Assembly: GCA_016191165.1 (NCBI GenBank)
Contig: JACPPF010000076.1
Location: forward strand, 24,419 to 88,418
Length of the DNA stretch: 64,000 bases
Direction: 5' to 3'
From: Planctomycetota bacterium
Lineage (GTDB): Bacteria; Planctomycetota; Planctomycetia; Gemmatales; Gemmataceae
Below, piece by piece: positions 7,730 to 16,033 of this stretch; within the stretch, counting starts at the first letter, position 1, and the number at the start of each line of letters is the position of its first letter. The translations under genes were made by a program, and so were the position numbers. The notes beneath the pieces were generated by a model. It saw only the letters and a program-made list of their open reading frames with translations. It was not told where the DNA came from and made no database searches.

Positions 7730-8133
7730 TCCTTGTTGATACCGGTTACGTGCTGGCGTTGGTGAACCCGGGTGATTCGTTGCACCAGCGCGCCCGGGCA
7801 TGGGCAGGCGCGATCACCGAGCCGCTAATCGTCACGGAATACGTTCTCTGGGAAATCGTCAATTCGCTGTCGCTCCCCGTGGATCGACCGAAGGCCCGCG
7901 CCGTTGTCAGTAGCCTGCGGGCCGCGTCCGACTGTGAAGTAATCCCCGCCAGTGGCGAGTTATTCGACGCGGGCCTCGACTTGCACGCTCGACGGCCCGA
8001 CAAGGAGTGGTCGCTCACCGATTGCATCTCATTCGTCGTAATGCAGAGGCGCGGCCTGACCCGTGCGCTCGCGCACGACCATCATTTCGAGCAAGCGGGC
8101 TTCGAGGCCTTGCTGCGGCGAGATCCCGCTTGA
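7726..8133 (+). CDS. vapC: VapC-type PIN-domain ribonuclease toxin
   Basis: A 135-residue PIN domain. The acidic metal-binding residues are in place: Asp5 in ILVDTGYV, Glu43 in LWEIVN, Asp99 in LTDCISF and Asp118 in AHDHHF. VapC toxins cut tRNA or rRNA with Mg/Mn and are neutralised by the protein encoded just upstream. Start and upstream stop overlap as ATGA. Nothing in the sequence suggests inactivation, unlike the relic at 46404. Confidence 0.9.
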   Translation: MILVDTGYVLALVNPGDSLHQRARAWAGAITEPLIVTEYVLWEIVNSLSLPVDRPKARAVVSSLRAASDCEVIPASGELFDAGLDLHARRPDKEWSLTDCISFVVMQRRGLTRALAHDHHFEQAGFEALLRRDPA

Positions 8134-8586
8134 TGGAAAGGGGGCGCGGGCATCGCCAAAGCGTTAGCGAGCGCGGAGGTTGACGGGCGGGAATGACCAG
8201 CGTATTGGCGCGCGGATCAAAACCTTCTTGGCGGCCCTTGCGGCCGCAATCCTTCTTGATTTCCCATGTTTTGCAGGACTGAACCACAAACAAAGAACGC
8301 GAGTACGACAAAAAGCACAACCGCATTACACAGCGTACCAATCCACGTAAACAATTGGTTGCGGTCGCGATTTGCAATTAGCGCTACACAACCGAGTCCC
8401 ACACCGACCAGGCGTAGTTGTCCATTCAATGCGCAGCGCAAAGCGGCCGAAGTGTCAGATTGGCGTTTGCCACGAATGGTGGTGCGGAGTTGCGGCTGGT
8501 CGCGCTTTTTTCCTGTGGCGGTTCAACCTCATGCGATAGTTCAGCAAACCGCGAAAGCTGTAAGGCGCATTGTCAGGCCAAGCCAT
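8134..8586. other. Gene-poor stretch with one possible small ORF
   Basis: No firm gene. A minus-strand frame (8217-8441, listed next) could encode a small membrane protein. The first 60 bases carry GC-rich imperfect repeats. Confidence 0.5.
8217..8441 (-). CDS. Possible small membrane protein or fragment
   Basis: Read from TTG at 8441 this gives 74 residues containing LRLVGVGLGCVALIANRDR and a hydrophobic helix around TLCNAVVLFVVLAFFVCG. The pattern resembles the end of DUF4190-like two-helix proteins, and the frame is open without a better start to about 8525. It lies downstream of, and in the same direction as, the zinc-ribbon membrane gene at 8587-9420. There is no clear ribosome site. 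It may be a real gene, a decayed one or chance. Confidence 0.3.
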   Translation of the reverse strand: MRCALNGQLRLVGVGLGCVALIANRDRNQLFTWIGTLCNAVVLFVVLAFFVCGSVLQNMGNQEGLRPQGPPRRF

Positions 8587-9420
8587 TCAAAACCGCCGCC
8601 GATTGAAATTCATGTTATTCCGCTGCCAGTTCCCCATGCCGAATTGCAAGCCGACGACGAAGATCAGCAGCAAAATCCCAACGACCACCAGTCCCAGCGA
8701 GACGAAGCCGCAAATGATGCCGGTCATGGCGGGGCCTTCGCTGCCGGGCGTTTTGCCCATGAAGCCGAAGACGATTGCAAGTCCTCCGCACAGGCCCGCA
8801 ATGGGCTCGAACAAGATCGTGCAGCAACAAAGGCCGATCGCTCCGAAGGTGACGCCGGTGATGCCGAGAATCATGGCCGTGGTGGCCATGCCGTTCGTTC
8901 CCTGCGAGCGTCCGCGCCCGCGTCGGCTTACGTTGAGGTCGTCATCGTCGTCGTCATCGTCGTCGCGACCGCGTCTTTTCTTTTTCTTTGACGCTCGGTC
9001 GTCATCGTCATCGTCCTCGTCGTCCTCGTCGCGATTGCGGGATTTTTTTTTCTTGGCCGGCCGCTCGTCGTCCTCGTCGAGATCCTCGTCGTCGTCTCCA
9101 TCGTCAAAACTGCTCGCGCGCTTGGATGACGTCTTGATTGGCGGCGGCTTGACGCCGGAGGACGACGGCTTTTCCGTGACTTCGGTGCCTTCTTCGCGGT
9201 CCGAATCGTCTGCCTCCTCGGATTTGGTTGGGGGCGGTACAGGCGGCAGCGGCTTCGACGATACGCCGGTCCCCGCCGCCTCGTCGGGCGCGGATTCCGA
9301 CGGCGTCTCCGCCTCGGGAACGCGGATGAGCGTGGCGCATTTCGGACACTTCACGCGTTTCCCCGCGGCCGTGTCGGGTACGCGCATCTTGCTTTCGCAA
9401 CTTGTGCAGGTGATTAGCAT
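8587..9420 (-). CDS. Zinc-ribbon membrane protein with acidic/basic low-complexity linker
   Basis: The start ATG at 9420 begins MLITCTSCESKMRVP, an MJ0042-like zinc ribbon with Cys5/Cys8 and Cys25/Cys28. A long linker follows with Ser/Pro, then alternating runs of Asp and Lys (about residues 100-170; the DNA is a GAC/GAT simple repeat). Two membrane-spanning regions lie at about 180-225 and 235-265 with a Gly-rich DUF4190-like pattern. Total 277 residues. The Zn ribbon would face the cytoplasm. Function unknown; proteins with the same head and different C-terminal parts occur at 1-1325 and 27014-28741. Confidence 0.85.
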   Translation of the reverse strand: MLITCTSCESKMRVPDTAAGKRVKCPKCATLIRVPEAETPSESAPDEAAGTGVSSKPLPPVPPPTKSEEADDSDREEGTEVTEKPSSSGVKPPPIKTSSKRASSFDDGDDDEDLDEDDERPAKKKKSRNRDEDDEDDDDDDRASKKKKRRGRDDDDDDDDDLNVSRRGRGRSQGTNGMATTAMILGITGVTFGAIGLCCCTILFEPIAGLCGGLAIVFGFMGKTPGSEGPAMTGIICGFVSLGLVVVGILLLIFVVGLQFGMGNWQRNNMNFNRRRF

Positions 9421-9595
9421 GAAATACCAGGAGCAACGGGTCCGGCGCGGGGCCAAAGGGTCATGCATGGAAAACTATGCAAAACGGGCGAACTCGCCCA
9501 CCTGTTTTCACAGATTGCTCTATACATCATTCCACTAGCGCCGTAATTTGAAAAGTACCAACGCAAACGTTCCCCTTTATAACGAGAATCTCCCC

Positions 9596-11173
9596 ATGCC
9601 TTCCGTGCCTCTCAAACAGGTGGCGGTCCACCTTCGACCTCAAGACAATGTCGCCATCGTCGCCAGGCCGATCCCACCGGATGTTACGATCGACAACGCC
9701 GGCAAGTCCCTGAAGACGACAACCCGGATCGGCATGGGACACAAGCTCGCCCTGACGCCGATCAAGAAGGGGGCGGCGGTCTACAAGTACGGCCAGATCA
9801 TCGGCTTTGCCTCAAAGGACATCGCGCCGGGCGATTGGGTCCACGTTCACAACGTCAGTGCCGACGCGTTTGAACGCGACTACGCTTTTTGTCAAGATTG
9901 CCCGGCGCCGACAAGTGCCAAGGAAACACGTACGTTCCAGGGCTACGACCGCGGACCCGAGCGTGCGGAGCCGTATCGCTATGGCACGCGCAATTACATC
10001 GCCGTCATCAGCACGGTCAACTGCTCGGCCGCGACCAGCAAGTACATCACGCAGCGGTTTCATGCGACCGACCTGTTGAAGCAATTTCCCAACGTCGACG
10101 GTGTCGTCGCAATCACGCACAAGTCCGGCTGCGCCATGCAGTACGACGGCTCGGACCACAACCAGCTCGATCGCACGCTGGCCGGGTTTGCCAAGCACGC
10201 CAACGTGGCCGCGTACATCCTGGTCGGGCTCGGTTGTGAGACCGGGCAGGCGATCCATCTGGTCCAGAACCAGGGGCTGGCGCAACTCTCGTTTAGCCGC
10301 GACGCCAGTCGGAACGCGCCGCCGCTTGTTCTCACGATTCAGGAATGCGGCGGCATCGCCAAGACGGTGGAAGCGGGCGTCAAGGCCATCGCCGAGTTGT
10401 TGCCGCGCGTGAATGAAATGCGCCGCACCGAGCTGCCCGCCAAACACCTGATCCTGGGTACGAATTGTGGCGGGTCGGACGGGAACAGCGGCGTGACGGC
10501 CAACCCGGCGCTCGGTGTTGCCTCCGACCTGCTCGTCGCACAAGGCGGCATCTCCATCCTCGGCGAGACGCCGGAAATCTACGGCGCCGAGCATTTGCTG
10601 ACGCGCCGGGCGGTCTCGCGCGCGGTGGGCGAAAAGCTTGTCGAACGCATCAAGTGGTGGGAATGGTACACCGGCATCTTTGGCGCGGAGATTAACAACA
10701 ATCCTTCCCCAGGCAACAAGGAGGGCGGCCTGACCACGATCTACGAGAAATCCCTCGGCGCCATCGCCAAGGGAGGCGCCAGCGCCATGGTGGACGTATT
10801 GCAATATGCCGAGCCCGCCAAGGCGAAGGGCTTCGTCGTCATGGATACCCCGGGCTACGATCCTGTCAGCATGACCGGCATCGTCGCCGGCGGGGCCAAC
10901 GTCTGCGTCTTCACCACCGGCCGCGGCAGCGTCTTCGGCTGCAAGCCCTCGCCGTCGATCAAGATCGCCACCAACTCGCCCCTTTACCATCACATGATCG
11001 ACGACATGGACATCGACGCCGGCGTGATCCTGGATGGCACGCCGGTTGAAGTCGTCGGCAAACAAATCTTCGAGGAAATCCTCGCGGTCGCGTCGGGCAA
11101 GAAAACCAAGAGCGAAATCAACGGCGTCGGCGAGGAGGAATTCGCACCCTGGTCGATCGGGCCGACGCTGTGA
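9596..11173 (+). CDS. UxaA-family sugar-acid dehydratase (altronate/galactarate type)
   Basis: A 525-residue protein. The N-terminal domain (about 1-95) is SAF-like and ends DIAPGDWVHVHNVS. The catalytic part has YGTRNYIAVISTVNCSA, ITHKSGCAMQYDGSDH, LVGLGCETGQ, LILGTNCGGSDGNSG and VFTTGRGSVFGC, the Cys- and Gly-rich motifs of altronate (UxaA) and galactarate (GarD) dehydratases. These remove water from hexonic or hexaric acids using Fe2+. The exact substrate cannot be read from the sequence, and no other sugar-acid gene adjoins it. ATG 9596 is preferred over TTG 9548 because family homology begins there. Confidence 0.9.
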   Translation: MPSVPLKQVAVHLRPQDNVAIVARPIPPDVTIDNAGKSLKTTTRIGMGHKLALTPIKKGAAVYKYGQIIGFASKDIAPGDWVHVHNVSADAFERDYAFCQDCPAPTSAKETRTFQGYDRGPERAEPYRYGTRNYIAVISTVNCSAATSKYITQRFHATDLLKQFPNVDGVVAITHKSGCAMQYDGSDHNQLDRTLAGFAKHANVAAYILVGLGCETGQAIHLVQNQGLAQLSFSRDASRNAPPLVLTIQECGGIAKTVEAGVKAIAELLPRVNEMRRTELPAKHLILGTNCGGSDGNSGVTANPALGVASDLLVAQGGISILGETPEIYGAEHLLTRRAVSRAVGEKLVERIKWWEWYTGIFGAEINNNPSPGNKEGGLTTIYEKSLGAIAKGGASAMVDVLQYAEPAKAKGFVVMDTPGYDPVSMTGIVAGGANVCVFTTGRGSVFGCKPSPSIKIATNSPLYHHMIDDMDIDAGVILDGTPVEVVGKQIFEEILAVASGKKTKSEINGVGEEEFAPWSIGPTL

Positions 11174-11211
11174 AACGAGAGCACTCGAAAAAGAAAATTC
11201 CCGTTTCTGTA

Positions 11212-11269
11212 CGCCGCTTGCGGCGTAGCATTCGCAAGACGCCTTGCGAACGCTGTGCCGCAAGCGGCG
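11212..11269. repeat. Palindrome of the CGCCGCTTGCGG family
   Basis: Arms of 27 bp (11212-11238 and 11243-11269) pair with three mismatches around a 4-nt loop. A related, less symmetrical copy is at 24671-24711, and half of one lies inside the gene at 48514-48536. Confidence 0.8.
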
Positions 11270-11303
11270 AAACGCGACACACAGCGCCGGCGAAGTGAAT
11301 CAC

Positions 11304-11972
11304 ATGGCAAGCCATACCGAAGACAGGCCGTCGCCCGTGCGCGTAACCGAACACGAAACCGGCGTGACACTCGATTTTCCGTGTCCGCGTGACGCGCATC
11401 GGGAGGGTCGTCTACGCGCCTGGCGCAGTTTCGAGATCGGCATCGGTTTGCAGATCGGCGCCGTGATCTGGTATGGTTTCTGCGGAATGGCAAACTGGCC
11501 GGCCGGTCAGTTGCTGGCAGTCCTACCGCTGGCGACGGGCGTCGTCGTTCTGGTGGTGGCCTCAAGCCAAAGCTGGGCCGCCTGGCAGGAACCGGTTACC
11601 GACGATCAGATCATCCAAATCAGCGTCGTCGGCAACATCTTGATCGCGACGGCGCGGGACCATCGCAAGCAGGTCTGGCGTCAAGAGGACATCACCGATG
11701 TCGCGCTCGAACTCATGCCCCGAGTGGATTCGTGTGACGCGGTTCGCCTGCTTCTTAAATCAAATGACTCCTGCGACGTGGTCATGCTCGGTCCGTTCAT
11801 TGCGCGGGACGACGAGCGCGGACTCGAGGCGGAGCTTCCCCGAATCGCCCAAGTCCTGCGACAGGCTCTGTTCGCGGGCACGCGCCACGGCGCGAGTGAC
11901 CACCACAAAACGATAACCCAGGCCATTCAGGCCTTGTCCGCACGCAGCCCGGAAACAGGCATTTCTTCCTGA
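11304..11972 (+). CDS. Hypothetical two-helix membrane protein
   Basis: 222 residues from ATG 11304; upstream in-frame codons lie inside a palindrome and are not used here. A short N-terminus (VTEHETGVTLDFPCPRD) is followed by two membrane helices at about residues 40-82 (IGLQIGAVIWYGFCGMANW and LLAVLPLATGVVVLVVASS). The cytoplasmic C-terminal domain has a strand-rich pattern (IIQISVVGNILIATARDH, then WRQEDITDVALEL) like proteins that pair a two-helix hairpin with a PH-like fold. No known family recognised. It precedes the VWA module but is separated from it by 94 bp. Confidence 0.7.
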   Translation: MASHTEDRPSPVRVTEHETGVTLDFPCPRDAHREGRLRAWRSFEIGIGLQIGAVIWYGFCGMANWPAGQLLAVLPLATGVVVLVVASSQSWAAWQEPVTDDQIIQISVVGNILIATARDHRKQVWRQEDITDVALELMPRVDSCDAVRLLLKSNDSCDVVMLGPFIARDDERGLEAELPRIAQVLRQALFAGTRHGASDHHKTITQAIQALSARSPETGISS

Positions 11973-12066
11973 GGAATGGTGGATTTCCGCGCCGCGTTCC
12001 GCAATAATGCACTGATTCAAGCGAATCATAGATAGCCACGAGTTGGTTCCATTCGAGGGTTGATTC

Positions 12067-12972
12067 ATGGCCCAGTTGAAAAAAATCGTCGATCCATTTG
12101 GAGAGGTCAACGTGCATCCGCAACCCGGCGGCAGACTTCGCGTGACGGCAACCATCCTCATGGAGCCGCGCCGCGAAGGCACGCAGACCGGCATCGCCCT
12201 CGACGGCTCGGCGTCCATGTCGAGTCTCTACGGCGAGGAAGAAAGTCCCGGCTTCTTCGCCAGCCTCTTCGGCGCCAAGAAGACGACAACCCGCAACGAG
12301 ATCACGCCGGTCGCCCAGAAAGTGTGCGCCTATCTCGCGCGCAAGCTCGATGCCGATGGCGGCACGACCTGCATCTACTGGGCGACGGGGCCCGCTGGCA
12401 GCAAGATCGAGGTCATCGGTGATCTCACCGCCGACGACGCGGAAAAACACATTTTCGGCCCGCCCCAGGACTTTGGCACCGGGACGCAGCTCCTGCCGGC
12501 GGTTCGTTATTTCGTCGATCGTTTCAAGGATGCGCCCTGGGGCTTTTACGTCTTCATCACCGATGGCGAGCTGCACGACCTTGACGCGGTCAAAAACTAC
12601 AGCATCCGCCACGCGCGCGACGTTGCCGCCGGTCGGGCCAAGCCGGTGAAGTTCGTTCTCATCGGCATTGGGCCGAACGTCAACGAAGATCAGATGGAGC
12701 AACTCGACGACCTCGACACCGGTACGGAGATCGACCTATGGGATCACAAGCTCGCGGCCGAGATGCGCGTCTTGCAGGAGATTTTTGCCGAGGTCGTCGA
12801 TAAAAACGCCCGCGTTGCGGACAACGGCAAGATTGTCGCACCCAACGGGCAAGTCGTGAAAAACTACTCCGACACGGGTTTGCCGGCGCTACTACAATTC
12901 GAGTTGCCCGCCGGCGCGACGCATTTCGTGCTCGAAGTGGATGGAAAACAGATCAAACAGGACCTGGTTTAA
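12067..12972 (+). CDS. Intracellular VWA-domain protein 1
   Basis: 301 residues, no signal peptide or membrane helix. After the N-terminal strand region (FGEVNVHPQPGGRLRVTATI), a von Willebrand A domain has a metal-site motif of DxSxS form, Asp46-Gly-Ser48-Ala-Ser50. Further on are a GTGTQLLPAV segment and FITDGEL, supplying the Thr and Asp of a MIDAS site. The style (LMEPRREGTQTGIALDGS, GGTTCIYW) is TerY-like, meaning an intracellular VWA. A C-terminal beta domain (LPALLQFELPAGATHFVLEVDG) follows. The next gene is a close paralogue, so the two arose by tandem duplication. Probably a metal-dependent protein-binding scaffold; partner unknown. Confidence 0.85.
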   Translation: MAQLKKIVDPFGEVNVHPQPGGRLRVTATILMEPRREGTQTGIALDGSASMSSLYGEEESPGFFASLFGAKKTTTRNEITPVAQKVCAYLARKLDADGGTTCIYWATGPAGSKIEVIGDLTADDAEKHIFGPPQDFGTGTQLLPAVRYFVDRFKDAPWGFYVFITDGELHDLDAVKNYSIRHARDVAAGRAKPVKFVLIGIGPNVNEDQMEQLDDLDTGTEIDLWDHKLAAEMRVLQEIFAEVVDKNARVADNGKIVAPNGQVVKNYSDTGLPALLQFELPAGATHFVLEVDGKQIKQDLV

Positions 12973-12974
12973 TG

Positions 12975-13026
12975 CCGCATTCGTTTAGCGCCCGCGTGAC
13001 GCCATGCGGGCGCTAAACGAATGCGG
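12975..13026. repeat. Perfect palindrome, TTTAGCGCCCGC family
   Basis: Arms of 21 bp (12975-12995 and 13006-13026) match perfectly around a 10-nt loop. The same core with the same loop length occurs at 22397-22434, and a half copy at 47790-47813. It separates the two VWA genes and might attenuate read-through. Confidence 0.85.
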
Positions 13027-13047
13027 ATTTACCAAAAGGATTCACCC

Positions 13048-14277
13048 ATGGCACAACTCAAACACGTCGTCGAACCTTTCGGCGAGGTCAATGTCTATCC
13101 CGGACCCAATGGCGGCACACGCGTTTGGGCGTCCATCCTCATGGAGCCGCGCAAGGAAGGGGCGCAGACCGGCATCGCCATCGATGGCTCCGGCTCCATG
13201 CGAAAAATGTTCGGTCAGGACACCGGCGGGGGAGTCGTTTCGTCGATCTTCGCCAAGCCCAGGCTGGAGAATCATGTCTCACCCGTGGCGCAGAAGCTCT
13301 GCGCGTATCTGGCACGCACCATCGACGCCGACGGGGGCACGACCTGCATCTACTGGGCCGTCGGGCCCAATGGCAGCCAGGTCGAGGTGGTCGGCGATCT
13401 TCGTGCCGAGCAGGCGGAGACCCACAACTTCAAGGGGCCCAGCGATTTCGGCACTGGCACGCTGCTTTTGCCCGCGGTAAAGTATTTCGTCGAGCGCTTC
13501 AAGGACGCGCCGTGGGGCTTCTACATCTTCATCACGGACGGCGAGTTGTTTGACCTCGAAGAAGTCAAGCTCTACACCAAATGGCTCGCCAAGGAGATCG
13601 CCGGCAATCGCCGCAACCCGGTCAAGTTCGTCCTCATTGGCCTCGGCGCCGACGCCAACGAACGGCAACTCGAGGAACTCGACGATCTGGAAACAGGCAC
13701 CGAGATCGACCTCTGGGATCACAAGATGGCGTCCGAGATGCGGCAGTTGCAAGACATCTTCGCCGAGGTCGTGGACCGCAACGCCCGCGTTGCGGAGACA
13801 GGCAAGATTCTCGACCCGCAAGGGCGCGTGATACGTGATTTTTCGGACACGGGCCTGCCTGCGCTCTTGCGTTTCGTCATGCCGGCCGGGGCGCAGTATT
13901 TCACGCTGGAGGTCAACGGGCAGCGCATCCATCAACCGCTGGCGGACAACGTCGCGACCCCGGCGCCCGTGGCGCCCGTGATTCCAACCGTGACGCCGGT
14001 TTCCCCGGCGCCGCCGGTGATCCCCGCCGTGCCGGTGTCGCCGATGATGAAGCAACAGACCGCGCCGCCAATGGTGTCGCCCGCCGTCCCAGGGATGCAA
14101 CCGCCAGCTCCACCGTCGATTCCCAAGAAACCCGAGAAGGAATGGGACAAGGACCCCATCGACCTCCAGATGGAAGAGTTGGCCAAGAGCATCGACCTGG
14201 AATTCGCCGACCCAAGTCAGCCCCAATCGCTGGACGATCTGAATCTCGACAAGAACGACGATTCCAAGAAGAAGTAA
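13048..14277 (+). CDS. Intracellular VWA-domain protein 2 with Pro-rich and acidic tail
   Basis: 409 residues; ATG 13048 follows AAAAGGA by seven bases. Residues 1 to about 295 parallel the upstream VWA protein throughout, including Asp46-Gly-Ser48-Gly-Ser50 and FITDGEL. It then adds a Pro/Val/Ala-rich linker (about 297-365) and an acidic tail (IDLQMEELAKSIDLEFADP) ending KNDDSKKK. The tail looks like a docking peptide on a flexible arm. There is no export signal. It lies 118 bp before an intracellular subtilase, an unusual neighbour; the three genes may form one functional unit. Confidence 0.85.
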   Translation: MAQLKHVVEPFGEVNVYPGPNGGTRVWASILMEPRKEGAQTGIAIDGSGSMRKMFGQDTGGGVVSSIFAKPRLENHVSPVAQKLCAYLARTIDADGGTTCIYWAVGPNGSQVEVVGDLRAEQAETHNFKGPSDFGTGTLLLPAVKYFVERFKDAPWGFYIFITDGELFDLEEVKLYTKWLAKEIAGNRRNPVKFVLIGLGADANERQLEELDDLETGTEIDLWDHKMASEMRQLQDIFAEVVDRNARVAETGKILDPQGRVIRDFSDTGLPALLRFVMPAGAQYFTLEVNGQRIHQPLADNVATPAPVAPVIPTVTPVSPAPPVIPAVPVSPMMKQQTAPPMVSPAVPGMQPPAPPSIPKKPEKEWDKDPIDLQMEELAKSIDLEFADPSQPQSLDDLNLDKNDDSKKK

Positions 14278-14395
14278 AGGTGATCGTTCACAACCAGCCC
14301 GAGGCATGGGCAAGAGCATTTTTTGCTTACGCCGCGGGCTGGGAATCCCTCGCCACGGGGCTAAACTCCAGGCGCCGGTTTGTTATGATGCAAGC

Positions 14396-15229
14396 ATGAG
14401 CGATGTGTTCGACGACCTTTTCAGCCTGATCACGCCGGAGCGCTTGCTGCTCGATTCCCGCGCGAACGGCGAGGGGGTCGCGGTATGCGTGATTGATAGT
14501 GGCGTCGAGTCGTCCGTTCTGCGGGCGAAGCACGGGCCCGACCTCAAGCCGATTCAGGGCGCGGTCTTCACCGCCGATTGCGCCGAGCCATTGCCCTATG
14601 AAGGTCATCAGAGCACGCCGCACGGCACCACCGTCGCGGATATCCTTTTGACGCAAGCCCCCGCCATCCAGCTTTATTCCGCCGATGTATTCGGACCTGC
14701 GGGAACCTGCGAGGTCGAGACGGTCATCAAGGCGCTGCACTGGGCCTATGATGTGTGGAAGTGCAAGGTCATCAACCTCTCGCTCGGCGTCACCGAGCAA
14801 AAGCTCCAGCAACTTCCGAAAAAACAACAGTTACTGCGAACAATTGAAGAGGGCTATTTCAAGGACGTGCTGATCGTTGCCGCGGCGCACAACGATCATC
14901 CTTTTACGCGCAGTTATCCCGCCATGTTCGCGCCGCCGATTCTTTCCGTGGACAAGCAACTGTTCGGCAACCCGCTGCAATTTGCCTATGAGCCGCATGA
15001 ACAGATTGAGTTTCAGGCCCACGGCCGCGGCTATCTGGGTCCGTTCGCGATGGAGCCGGCAACGAGCTGGGCGGCGCCGCATCTGAGCGGCATCGCGGCG
15101 AGGCTGTTGTCGCTACGGCCGGGTTTGAAGCCGTTTGAGGTGAAGACGCTGCTGTACTGGCTGTGTAAAAATGATTCGCGCAAGACGGCGGAGGGAACGG
15201 GAGTGCTTTCACTGCTGGTACGGGATTGA
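14396..15229 (+). CDS. Intracellular S8 (subtilisin-like) serine protease
   Basis: 277 residues from ATG 14396 without signal peptide or propeptide. The subtilase triad is complete: Asp34 in CVIDSGV, His76 in TPHGTTVADIL, Ser224 in PATSWAAPHLSG; Asn166 in AAAHND fits the oxyanion position. NLSLG (127-131) is the usual substrate-binding strand. At this length it is a minimal catalytic domain, so activity is probably controlled by partners. The two preceding VWA genes, in the same direction, are candidates. An open frame extends upstream to 14306, but family homology starts at the ATG used. Confidence 0.88.
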   Translation: MSDVFDDLFSLITPERLLLDSRANGEGVAVCVIDSGVESSVLRAKHGPDLKPIQGAVFTADCAEPLPYEGHQSTPHGTTVADILLTQAPAIQLYSADVFGPAGTCEVETVIKALHWAYDVWKCKVINLSLGVTEQKLQQLPKKQQLLRTIEEGYFKDVLIVAAAHNDHPFTRSYPAMFAPPILSVDKQLFGNPLQFAYEPHEQIEFQAHGRGYLGPFAMEPATSWAAPHLSGIAARLLSLRPGLKPFEVKTLLYWLCKNDSRKTAEGTGVLSLLVRD

Positions 15230-15301
15230 TTCGAAAGGTATGCTGCGTGGAGACATCGAACTAGCCGATGATTTGCGTGTGGTCCGGCGCATGCTGGTTG
15301 G

Positions 15302-15691
15302 CTACATCGGCCTGGCGTGCTCGCTCCAGACCAAACCTGGGCCGTCAAGCACGATGGCCACATGATTGAGAACGTCGCGTCCGAGCATTCCGCAGGGGTG
15401 ATCGATCAGCAGGAACCGGCCTTTGAAGGTTCGTCTCAAGAAAACGAGGTCCAGGTCGACGGCCTGCGCGGTGCTTTTCGTTCCGTCAAATCCCATGACC
15501 TCGTATCCCACGTCGAGTTTGGCCGAGGCGCCGATCTGCTGTGCAAACATGTTTGGAATCAACGAAACGTCAGCGCCGCTATCAATTACCATAGGGACGC
15601 CTGCAATTGCGAGCCCAGTTTCCAGATGTCGCAAGGTAACGGTTGCGACGGGTGCGGGCGGCACGAAGTGAGCGTCATCATACGCTACCAT
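15302..15691 (-). CDS. Retropepsin-like aspartic protease (clan AA)
   Basis: 129 residues with a single DSG active-site motif (VIDSGADVSLIP, Asp37) and the clan AA second signature GMLGRDVLNH (104-106 GRD). Such half-size proteases act as dimers. Family members in bacteria are poorly characterised. Its ATG lies 14 bp inside the end of the upstream antitoxin-like gene, implying coupled translation as in toxin-antitoxin operons. There is no signal peptide, so it acts in the cytoplasm. Whether it is a toxin, a processing enzyme or a regulator is open. Confidence 0.82.
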   Translation of the reverse strand: MVAYDDAHFVPPAPVATVTLRHLETGLAIAGVPMVIDSGADVSLIPNMFAQQIGASAKLDVGYEVMGFDGTKSTAQAVDLDLVFLRRTFKGRFLLIDHPCGMLGRDVLNHVAIVLDGPGLVWSEHARPM

Positions 15692-15893
15692 CGGCGGGTA
15701 CCTCGGTTACTTCCTTCCTGAAATCCACGGCCTGCTCCGGGTGGCAAAGGTGTGGACTGGCAATTCGGCTCGGAGCGGTCAGGTCAGAGTCGGGCACGAC
15801 GACGTAAACCGTCGCCCTTTCTGGCAGCCGAACATTCGGCGGAAGGCGGATTTGACCGTTTTCCACAATGCCGGAAAAGGTTATGACATTCAT
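15678..15893 (-). CDS. Antitoxin-like small protein paired with the aspartic protease
   Basis: 71 residues from ATG 15893. The N-terminus (MNVITFSGIVENGQIRLPP, then RLPERATVYVVVPD) has the same strand pattern as the VapB-like proteins at 7490 and 46198: G-x-V-x-N-G-Q-I-x-L near residues 8-17. The C-terminal part is variable (HPEQAVDFRKEVTEV). It overlaps the protease gene by 14 bp. A TACAAT box lies about 30 bp upstream but I see no -35. The sister proteins neutralise or accompany PIN toxins; here the partner is a protease, which is the unusual point. Confidence 0.7.
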   Translation of the reverse strand: MNVITFSGIVENGQIRLPPNVRLPERATVYVVVPDSDLTAPSRIASPHLCHPEQAVDFRKEVTEVPADGSV

Positions 15894-16033
15894 TGCATTT
15901 GCACCTGCGGAGGAGAATTCATTGTACAGGAAGGATAGGATTCTGGCCTCCCACCCCAATCGAAGAGCCGGGCACGCTCTTCGATTCGGATGATCCGTGG
16001 CGATTGGAAAATGGTAAATGGCCAATAGGCGGG

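Noticed and set aside
8940..9110. GAC/GAT simple repeat as a possible regulatory or phase-variable tract
   Set aside because: Units are trinucleotides and in frame, coding for Asp runs; length change would not cause frameshift, so switching is unlikely.
9812..11263. Long open frame antisense to the UxaA-family gene
   Set aside because: High-GC antisense artefact: no ribosome site, Arg/Ala/Gly-rich, no family motif, while the sense frame has clear homology.
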